39,585 bases of DNA from NCBI GenBank assembly GCA_016789785.1, contig JAEUQE010000058.1, forward strand, positions 1 through 39,585, given 5' to 3'. Positions within the stretch are counted from its first letter, which is position 1. The number at the start of each line of letters is the position of its first letter. The DNA comes from Bryobacterales bacterium (lineage in GTDB: Bacteria > Acidobacteriota > Terriglobia > Bryobacterales > Bryobacteraceae). The translations under genes were made by a program, and so were the position numbers. Below the pieces are notes generated by a model, which was not told the DNA's origin, made no database searches, and was given only the letters and a program-made list of their open reading frames with translations. Shown in pieces: positions 33,765 to 39,585 of the stretch.

Positions 33765-35747
33765 ATGCCTTCCTCTGGCGCTTTCCGGCGAACCGCTGGC
33801 GCTGTGGGGATCGTGTATGCCGCGGCGTTTGTTGCGGAAATCGCCTATTTTGCACCAAAGATGGGGCATCGGGCGGCTCCCGGGGCCGCCGTGGTCGACC
33901 TCATCAACAGCGTCGCCTGCTTCCTCATCGCGGGCATCGTCGGTTGGCGGCGGCCAGACTACAAGCCGGCGCGGCTCGCATTTTGGGCGGGCGCGATCAT
34001 GGCGTTCTTCTTCCTCGACGAAGTGAACTACCTGATGCTGATTCGGGGATGGACTGCGCCGCCGTGGGCCTTGCCGCTGGCGTTGCTGAATCCATGGCAA
34101 CTGGTTGCGTTCTATGTGGCGGTGAACTCGTTTCCCGTGGAGCCCGTGGAGACCCGGCAATGGCGCATGGTGAGGCGGGCGGTGTTTCTGGTGGGCGCGG
34201 TGGGATGGATCGCGTCGCTGACCGCGGTGGTGCAGCTCTGGAAGATCGCGCCGTTTCACGTATGGCTTGCGCCTCTGGGCGTGGGGCCGCGATCTCCGAA
34301 CGGGATCGCTAGCGCTCTAGTGCCGCCGTTGATTTACGCGGCGCTTGCGTTGGCCGCGGTCCGCAACTACCGCGCGCTCGAATCGCCGCGAGAACGGCGG
34401 AGGATTCAATGGGTGCTGGCCGCGTTGGTGGTGGCTGCCGCCAGCATGCTGGTGTTTCATGCGGTGAACGCGGTGCGCCCCTTTTCGGCCGGCGCCGCAG
34501 CCTACCTGAACCTGCCCGGTTTGTTGATCCCACTTGCGGCGGGCTACGCGCTGGTCACCGATCAGTTGCTCGGCGTGCGGGTGGTGATCCGCATGGGACT
34601 GCAATACCTGCTGGCGCGGCAGTCCCTGGAAGCGCTCACTCTGCTGCCGCTGGCGATTCTGGGGGTGCAGGCGTGGCGCAATCCCAATCTGAGCGTCGCG
34701 CAGTTGATTCATCCGCCGGAATGGTATGTCGTGTGTGTTGTGTTGGGGGTGGCCGGACTAGCGACGCGCACGCGCGTGCAAGCCGCGTTGGACCGGAGGT
34801 TCTTCCGCGAGGACTGGGACCGCGAGCAGGGCTTGACGGGGCTGCTGGAGAGCATTCGAACCGGCGCATCGTTCGCTGACACGGTGGACGAGGTGCGCGG
34901 CCGGCTCGCGAGTCTGTTTCATCCTGAGTGGGTGGAGGTGGTTTACGCGGGGAAGCGCGGCGCCAAGCCGGAGCCGGAGGTGCTGGAGGAAGCCGAGCTC
35001 ACGATCGAATTTCCAGGAGGAATGGGACAACTGCGGCTCGGGTCGAGGAAGGCTGATATTCCCTATTCTCCGGCCGATCGCCGCTTTTTGGCTGTAATTA
35101 CGTCTCATTTAGCACTGGCGCACGATAATCATCTGCTGGCCGGGGAGCGTGCCGAAGCCGTGATGGCGGAGCGAACGCGGATGGCCCGCGAACTTCACGA
35201 CACTCTGGCACAGGGCTTTGCCGGGATCAGTCTGCATCTGGAAGCCGCCAGGCTGGCGCTTGATAGTGATCTGCCTCGCGCGGAGACGCATCTCACGGAG
35301 GCAAGGGCGCTCGCGCGGTCGTCCCTGGCGGAGGCTCGCCGGTCCGTCCATGATTTGCGGACCTCCGGTGACCTGCGGATTCGCCTGAAGCGTCTGATTG
35401 ATGACTATGCACGCACCGGCAGGCTCCAGGTGAGCCTGGAGTGCAAGGGAGATTCCGAGATTCAGGAGCCGGTGGCGGGAAATGTGTACCGAATTGTACA
35501 GGAATCGCTGACAAATATCGTAAAACACGCGGGCGCGACGCAGGCGCACGTATCGCTGGAGATGTCGCCGCATTCGCTTAGCTTACGAATCCGTGACAAC
35601 GGACGCGGCTTTGACCCGGACGCTCCGGCGTCGGGGTACGGTCTTGCGGGCATGCGCGAGCGGGCGCGAGACATGGGAGCCGAGTTCTCCGTGGAGAGCT
35701 GTTCCGGTGGCGGGGCTACCATCCACCTGGTGCGAGAGTGGAGATGA
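33765..35747 (+). CDS. Membrane sensor histidine kinase, NarL/DesK (HisKA_3) class
   Basis: 660 residues from the ATG at 33765. The frame is open further upstream to 33522, but that stretch has no coding character. The N-terminal half (about 1-330) has seven or so hydrophobic segments, for example VGIVYAAAFVAEIAYFAP, LAFWAGAIMAFFFLDEV and WVLAALVVAAASMLVFHAV. A linker/GAF-like region (about 345-455) starts ALDRRFFREDWDREQ. The dimerisation/phosphoacceptor box is MARELHDTLAQGFAGISLHL, with His478. The ATPase domain has NVYRIVQESLTNIVKHA, DNGRGFD and GYGLAGMRERARDMGA. It phosphorylates the adjacent LuxR-type regulator, whose start overlaps its stop (ATGA, 35744-35747). The signal is unknown. 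Confidence 0.9.
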   Translation: MPSSGAFRRTAGAVGIVYAAAFVAEIAYFAPKMGHRAAPGAAVVDLINSVACFLIAGIVGWRRPDYKPARLAFWAGAIMAFFFLDEVNYLMLIRGWTAPPWALPLALLNPWQLVAFYVAVNSFPVEPVETRQWRMVRRAVFLVGAVGWIASLTAVVQLWKIAPFHVWLAPLGVGPRSPNGIASALVPPLIYAALALAAVRNYRALESPRERRRIQWVLAALVVAAASMLVFHAVNAVRPFSAGAAAYLNLPGLLIPLAAGYALVTDQLLGVRVVIRMGLQYLLARQSLEALTLLPLAILGVQAWRNPNLSVAQLIHPPEWYVVCVVLGVAGLATRTRVQAALDRRFFREDWDREQGLTGLLESIRTGASFADTVDEVRGRLASLFHPEWVEVVYAGKRGAKPEPEVLEEAELTIEFPGGMGQLRLGSRKADIPYSPADRRFLAVITSHLALAHDNHLLAGERAEAVMAERTRMARELHDTLAQGFAGISLHLEAARLALDSDLPRAETHLTEARALARSSLAEARRSVHDLRTSGDLRIRLKRLIDDYARTGRLQVSLECKGDSEIQEPVAGNVYRIVQESLTNIVKHAGATQAHVSLEMSPHSLSLRIRDNGRGFDPDAPASGYGLAGMRERARDMGAEFSVESCSGGGATIHLVREWR

Positions 35748-36376
35748 AGATTCGCGTTCTGTTGGTGGATGATCACCCCGTGGTGCTTTCCGGCCTGGCG
35801 GCGATCCTTTGCGCGCAGCCGGACATTGAGGTTTGCGGCGAGGCGCGGTCGGGCGATGCGGCACTTGCGGTGTTGGAGCGCGTGGAGGTGGATGTGGTCC
35901 TTCTCGATCTCCACATGCCGGGGATGGACGGCTGGAGCGCCATGGAGCAGATCCGCGAAAAATGGAAGAGCGTCCGTGTGATCGCCATCAGCAGTTTTCT
36001 CGGCGATGAAGATGTGCACCGGGCACTGGCAGCCGGTGCGAAGGGCTACTTGCCGAAGGATTCGGACGCCAGCGAGATCACGGCGGCGGTGCGAACCGTA
36101 CATCGAGGGCTGCGCTCCATCAGTGCGGATGCGGCCTCGGCGCTCGCCAGCCGGATTGACTACGAGGAACTCTCGGCCCGCGAAATGGAGGTGCTGCAGG
36201 CGATCGCCCATGGGCGCAGCAACAAAGAGATCGCCGCGGAAATCGGCGTGACCGAGAGTACGGTGAAGCAGCATGTGGGCTCGATTCTCTCGAAACTCGG
36301 GGTGGAGGACCGGACCGGCGCCGTGGTCCTGGCCATGGAGCGCGGGTTGATCCGGCGGTGGAAGTCTTCCGGGTAA
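35744..36376 (+). CDS. NarL/LuxR-type response regulator
   Basis: 210 residues from the ATG at 35744, overlapping the kinase stop (ATGA); an in-frame GTG at 35738 is less likely. The receiver domain (about 1-120) has LLVDDHPVV, the phospho-acceptor Asp55 in VVLLDLHMPGMDG, and LPKDSDASEI with the conserved Lys. The C-terminal LuxR helix-turn-helix (about 147-205) reads LSAREMEVLQAIAHGRSNKE, then IGVTESTVKQHVGSILSKLG. It binds DNA when phosphorylated by the partner kinase. The ependymin-like/PEP-CTERM pair begins 87 bp downstream on the same strand and is a plausible target, but no binding site was identified. The last 25 codons were copied in the tandem duplication (38230-38303). Confidence 0.93.
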   Translation: MKIRVLLVDDHPVVLSGLAAILCAQPDIEVCGEARSGDAALAVLERVEVDVVLLDLHMPGMDGWSAMEQIREKWKSVRVIAISSFLGDEDVHRALAAGAKGYLPKDSDASEITAAVRTVHRGLRSISADAASALASRIDYEELSAREMEVLQAIAHGRSNKEIAAEIGVTESTVKQHVGSILSKLGVEDRTGAVVLAMERGLIRRWKSSG

Positions 36377-36463
36377 GCCGAAAGTACTACCGGCGGCTGT
36401 ACCTTCGAGTGTAGGAAGCGGGCGGCGGTTCTGTCATACTCCCAGAAAAAGGAGGATTGTCCG

Positions 36464-37135
36464 ATGCGTGTGTCTTACTTTCTGGGTCCAGTTGCGGCCT
36501 CACTTCTCACCGTTTGTGCTCTGCAGGCGCAGGCCCCGCCACCCGGGTCCTCATACTCGGGCCCACGTTGTTTCCCCCCCGGCTTCATTGCGAAAGCCGA
36601 GGTGATTGACCCAATCAACAATTTCTTTGACGAGACAACGATCTATTTCGATAACGCGAGTCAACGCCAGAGAGTAGACATCACTTTCAATAACCCTGGC
36701 GAAACTCCGACGAGCATTCGAGTCTACCTGTTCCCGGCACTTGGATTCGCCTACCGGGCGTTTCCCGTTGGCGACGGTACATTCAACTGCGTACGGAGCC
36801 CTTACGCTATTCCGCTCAACCCTCTGTGCTTCACCGGCCAGCCGTTGAACCGCAACCCTCGGATCGGGCGGCAGACCTTCTTTGAATGGACGAGTGAAAC
36901 CCCGACCAACGTGGACACTTACCGCCTTTATAGCGCCGGCCAGTATCTTATCCCCGTGCAGATTCTGAGCCGGAGGAAAAGTGCTCCGAACCTCTTAGCA
37001 ACTTTCCTCCAGTATCTTGATTTTTCGGTTGGAACCCCGGATCCCTCAGTCTTCGCGCTTCCCGCTGGGTGCTCCGCCGCTGGTGCCGCGGAGCCGCCGC
37101 CCAACCAGCCAAACGAAGGGTCTAAGAATGACTAA
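36464..37135 (+). CDS. Secreted ependymin-related-like protein, copy 1
   Basis: 223 residues. The ATG at 36464 has GGAGG at 36451-36455. A signal peptide (LGPVAASLLTVCALQAQA) directs export. The mature protein resembles ependymin-related proteins of the LolA/LppX-like fold: an early conserved Cys/Pro region (GPRCFPPGFIAKAEV), FDNASQRQRVDITF, a Cys-containing middle (NPLCFTGQPLNRNPRIG), EWTSE...DTYRL, LIPVQILS, and the hallmark end YLDFSVGTPDPSVFALPAGC. That end is close to the DPSVF-x-x-P-x-x-C terminus of animal ependymins. Such proteins bind lipids or hydrophobic ligands in known structures. The assignment is from pattern recall, not a search. The gene overlaps the following PEP-CTERM gene by 8 bases and has a diverged tandem copy at 38391. 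Confidence 0.68.
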   Translation: MRVSYFLGPVAASLLTVCALQAQAPPPGSSYSGPRCFPPGFIAKAEVIDPINNFFDETTIYFDNASQRQRVDITFNNPGETPTSIRVYLFPALGFAYRAFPVGDGTFNCVRSPYAIPLNPLCFTGQPLNRNPRIGRQTFFEWTSETPTNVDTYRLYSAGQYLIPVQILSRRKSAPNLLATFLQYLDFSVGTPDPSVFALPAGCSAAGAAEPPPNQPNEGSKND

Positions 37136-37940
37136 GCTGCTGACATTGGTGCTGGCCGCCGGTACGCTTTCCGCGGCTCCGACGCTACAGGTTTTCGCCG
37201 CGCTCGGGCCGACTCCGGATTCGCCGTCCTACGGAGCATTTCTGACCAACTTGCAGGCAGGGATCCTTGCCAGTGGGCTGCCGTCGGGTGACCCGGCCAC
37301 GGACCCGGCGGCTTGGAGTCCCGGAGCGGGGGTGGTGGATCCTGCCTGGATTGCATGGGATGACGGGTGGGCATTTACTCCCTTCCCGGTCTGGATGGGC
37401 GCCACGGGAACGGGCGCGTTCGCGGATGAGTCCGGTACCTGGCTCTACTTTTCGGCTCTCATTTCCGGCAATGGAATGCAAGTCGCGCTGGACGGTCTTA
37501 CGATTACCACGAACCCCGGTGGATCGAGCTTCAGTTACTCAGTAGCAAACTTCTCCACTTATGGGCCTGAGCTGCTGGGAATCATCGGGAGCGGTCCTGG
37601 CGCGACTTTCGTGCAATCGGGCGAGCCGGCGGACACACCTGTGGACTCTTTGCTGGTGCGGGGGCCGGGCTTCTATTTCGACCTGAGCTGTTCGAACCTC
37701 GCCAATGCGGCCCAACCCTACCGCGCGCCCGGATTGACAGACACGGAACGGTTCAGCCTGGGCACGGCTGCGATTCGTGACGCGTATCTGGGCACACCGT
37801 TTTCGGTGAGTTACTCCTACGGCACGGGGAACCTATCCGGGGAACTGACAGGCACCTTCGATACGCCGGAGCCCGCAACGTGGACTCTCGCCTTCGGTGG
37901 CCTGCTGTGGATGTTCTGGAGCAAACGGGCTCGGCGGTAG
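37128..37940 (+). CDS. PEP-CTERM sorting-domain protein, copy 1
   Basis: 270 residues from the ATG at 37128, overlapping the end of the previous gene (ATGACTAA) with GAAGGG upstream. A longer frame from 37017 lies inside the preceding gene. The signal peptide is MTKLLTLVLAAGTLSAA. The body is Gly/Ser/Thr-rich and beta-type (GAFADESGTWLYFSALISGN, TTNPGGSSFSYSVANFSTYG). The C-terminus is a standard PEP-CTERM signal: TPEPATWTLAFGGLLWMFW followed by SKRARR, i.e. Pro-Glu-Pro, a membrane helix and a basic end. Exosortase recognises this and releases the protein to the envelope or extracellular polymer. No exosortase gene is in the window. It is likely co-expressed with the ependymin-like protein. 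Confidence 0.88.
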   Translation: MTKLLTLVLAAGTLSAAPTLQVFAALGPTPDSPSYGAFLTNLQAGILASGLPSGDPATDPAAWSPGAGVVDPAWIAWDDGWAFTPFPVWMGATGTGAFADESGTWLYFSALISGNGMQVALDGLTITTNPGGSSFSYSVANFSTYGPELLGIIGSGPGATFVQSGEPADTPVDSLLVRGPGFYFDLSCSNLANAAQPYRAPGLTDTERFSLGTAAIRDAYLGTPFSVSYSYGTGNLSGELTGTFDTPEPATWTLAFGGLLWMFWSKRARR

Positions 37941-38390
37941 CGGACGTCGCGGCAGTTCCGCCGCCCTCATGCTACGGGAACGAGGTTTCGGTGTGGCAAG
38001 CGTAAGACGGATTGAGCTATTGGACGTGCGGGCCGAGGATTCCATCGCCGTGGAGAGTGCCAAATGCAGCGGCCGTCTCTGCCATGCACGGCCAAGCGGT
38101 GTGGGGACGCTACGGCAGATTTGCCCAACAGTCTGACCTCTACCCCCATCTGAATCAGTGCTGCGCGGAATCGCGGAACCGATCGCACTTGACACCGCGC
38201 AGTTGCGACAGGATCACCCTCATGCTAATTGGAGGACCGGACCGGCGCTGTGGTCCTGGCCATGGAGCGCGGGTTGATCCGGCGGTGGAAACCTTCCGAG
38301 TAAGCCGAAAGTATTACTGGCGGCTGTACCTTCGAATGTAGGAAGCGGGCGGAGGTTCTGTCATACTCCCAGAAACAGGAGGATTGTCCC
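37941..38390. other. Intergenic region between duplicated units, with duplication joint
   Basis: 450 bp without an intact gene. 37941-38229 is the tail of unit 1, with no feature I can support. Unit 2 begins at 38230 and carries a fossil of the response-regulator 3' end, then the leader and AGGAGG ribosome-binding site of the second ependymin-like gene. Confidence 0.7.
38230..38303 (+). pseudogene. Response-regulator C-terminal fragment left by duplication
   Basis: 74 bp equivalent to 36303-36376; in frame it reads EDRTGAVVLAMERGLIRRW to a stop at 38301-38303. It has no start or receiver domain, so it is a passive trace of the duplication boundary. Confidence 0.9.
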
Positions 38391-39062
38391 ATGCGTGTGT
38401 TTCGTTTTCTGGGTCCAGTTGCGGCCTCACTTCTCACGGTTTGTTCTCTACAGGCTCAGGCCCCGCCACCCGGGTCCTCATACTCGGGGCCTCGTTGTTT
38501 TGCCCCCGGCTTCATCTCGAGAACCGAGGTGATTGACCCAAACAACAATTTCTTTGACGAGACAACGATCTATTTCGACAACGCGAGTCAACGCCAGAGA
38601 GTAGACATCACTTTCAATAACCCAAACGAAACCCCGTTGACGGTGCAAATCTACCTGTTCCCGGCACTTGGATTCGCCTACCGGGTGACGCCCCTGCCCG
38701 ACAGTACACCCAACTGCGCGCGGACCACCTACATTTTGCCGCTCAAACCTCTGTGTTTCACCGGCCAGCCGTTGAACCGCAACCCTCGGATCGGGCGGCA
38801 GACAGTTTTTGAATGGGCGCTCGAAACCGAGCTCACCGTAGATACTTACCGCCTTTACAGCAACGGCCAGTATCTCGTCCCCGTGCAGATTCTCAGCCGG
38901 TGGAAAAGCGCTCCGACCTCCTTATCATCTTTCCTCCAGTATCTTGATTTTTCGGTTGGGACCCCGAATCCCGCAGTCTTCGCGCTTCCGCCTGCGTGCC
39001 TCGCCTTGACCGCCGCGGAGCCCCCGCCCAACCAGTCAAACGAAGGGTCTAAGAATGACTAA
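38391..39062 (+). CDS. Secreted ependymin-related-like protein, copy 2
   Basis: 223 residues, the same length as copy 1, with AGGAGG before the ATG at 38391. The signal peptide (LGPVAASLLTVCSLQAQA) and the structural landmarks are kept: GPRCFAPGFISRTEV, FDNASQRQRVDITF, KPLCFTGQPLNRNPRIG, LVPVQILS and YLDFSVGTPNPAVFALPPAC. Changes are concentrated in the middle (ETPLTVQIYLFPALGF, VTPLPDSTPNCARTTY) and the C-terminal tail, while Cys positions are conserved, which suggests a folded, selected protein rather than a decaying copy. It overlaps the next gene as in unit 1. Confidence 0.68.
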   Translation: MRVFRFLGPVAASLLTVCSLQAQAPPPGSSYSGPRCFAPGFISRTEVIDPNNNFFDETTIYFDNASQRQRVDITFNNPNETPLTVQIYLFPALGFAYRVTPLPDSTPNCARTTYILPLKPLCFTGQPLNRNPRIGRQTVFEWALETELTVDTYRLYSNGQYLVPVQILSRWKSAPTSLSSFLQYLDFSVGTPNPAVFALPPACLALTAAEPPPNQSNEGSKND

Positions 39063-39585
39063 GCTTCTGATGTTGGTGCTGGCTGCCGGTACGCTTTCGG
39101 CGGCTCCGACGCTGCAGATTTTCGCCGCGCTCGGACCGACTCCGGATTCGCCGTCCTACGGAGCATTTCTTGCCAACTTGCAGTCAGGGATCCTCGCTGG
39201 TGGGATTCCCTCCGGTGACCCGGCGACGAATCCGGCGGCATGGAGTCCCGGCGCCGGCGTGGTGGATCCGGCGTGGGTTGCATGGGATGACGGGTGGGCA
39301 TTTACTCCATTCCCTGTCTGGATGGGCGCTGAGGGAACGGGCGCGTTCGCGGATGAATCCGGAACGTGGCTGTACTTTTCGGCTCTCATTTCCGGCAATG
39401 GAATGCAAGTCGCGCTGGACGGCCTCACCATTACCACGAACCCCGGCGGATCGAGCTTCAGTTACTCAGTGGCGAATTTCTCCACCTATGAGCCCGAACT
39501 GCTGGGGATCATCGGCAGCGGTCCTGGCGCGACGTTCCTGCAGTCGGGCGAGTCCGCGGACACACCTGTGGACTCTTTACTGGTG
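39055..39585 (+). CDS. PEP-CTERM protein paralogue, copy 2 (cut by window end)
   Basis: The first 177 codons of a paralogue of 37128-37940, starting at the ATG at 39055 that overlaps the preceding gene. The signal peptide MTKLLMLVLAAGTLSAA and the body (FAALGPTPDSPSYGAFLANL, SGTWLYFSALISGNGM, ELLGIIGSGPGATFLQSGES) closely follow copy 1. The PEP-CTERM tail lies beyond the window, so its presence is inferred. Confidence 0.85.
   Translation, partial: MTKLLMLVLAAGTLSAAPTLQIFAALGPTPDSPSYGAFLANLQSGILAGGIPSGDPATNPAAWSPGAGVVDPAWVAWDDGWAFTPFPVWMGAEGTGAFADESGTWLYFSALISGNGMQVALDGLTITTNPGGSSFSYSVANFSTYEPELLGIIGSGPGATFLQSGESADTPVDSLLV

Larger units (their letters stand above)
36303..38229 (+). repeat. 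Tandem duplication, unit 1 (1927 bp)
   Basis: Runs from within the response-regulator 3' end to the base before unit 2. All matched landmarks (ATG 36464/38391, stop 37135/39062, ATG 37128/39055) are offset by exactly 1927 bp, so there is no net indel, while many substitutions have accumulated. Confidence 0.93.
38230..39585 (+). repeat. Tandem duplication, unit 2 (cut by window end)
   Basis: Second copy of the 1927-bp unit (1356 bp visible). The upstream leader, both gene starts and the 8-base gene overlap are all preserved. Confidence 0.93.

Overview
The window looks like a chromosomal segment of a GC-rich soil bacterium, most likely an Acidobacteriota member of the Solibacter/Bryobacter type. 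This is inferred from gene content and style: SMC, a monofunctional BirA next to type III pantothenate kinase, two proteins of the N-A-x-x-S-T-G-P / K-H-G-L family, PEP-CTERM proteins and many small secreted proteins. No rRNA, tRNA or CRISPR array was seen, so the taxonomy is tentative.

Layout: 1-2719 (minus) is a coupled operon for a FeeM-like N-acyltransferase and a DevC/DevA/DevB-type ABC exporter. 2840-4027 holds a vapBC-like toxin-antitoxin pair and a decayed ISL3-type transposase. 4051-8544 holds a secreted cyanophycinase-like S51 protein, a KHGL-family protein, birA, coaX and a coupled coiled-coil protein. 8545-11177 carries a secreted beta-propeller gene flanked by two copies of a hairpin-bearing dispersed repeat. 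11178-14984 is smc, with an odd Asn-Gly-His repeat inserted in its ATPase head. 15230-17713 is a TIR-NACHT (bacterial NLR-like) protein with a strange two-residue tandem repeat.

17786-32538 (minus) is the most unusual region. A very large secreted multi-domain protein (signal peptide, two DNRLRE domains, TIG/IPT and Big-type Ig domains, a carboxypeptidase-regulatory-like domain, then a conserved connector and a C-terminal tip) is followed in the same tight operon by two signal-less genes. These start inside a near-identical copy of the connector and end in unrelated tips. Each tip gene is followed by one or more genes for exported proteins. The layout recalls the main gene plus orphan tip modules of Rhs and CdiA polymorphic systems, although no known toxin fold or RHS core was recognised. 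The carrier appears to be broken by three small indels.

32820-39585 (plus) has a second KHGL-family protein, a NarL-type histidine kinase/response regulator pair, and a 1927-bp tandem duplication of a two-gene unit: an ependymin-related-like secreted protein and a PEP-CTERM protein. The second unit is cut by the window end and carries a fossil of the response-regulator 3' end.

Functional themes are export and the cell surface (acyltransferase plus exporter, PEP-CTERM, secreted propeller, multi-tip carrier), probable conflict systems (TIR-NACHT, vapBC, tip cassettes) and a few housekeeping genes (birA, coaX, smc).
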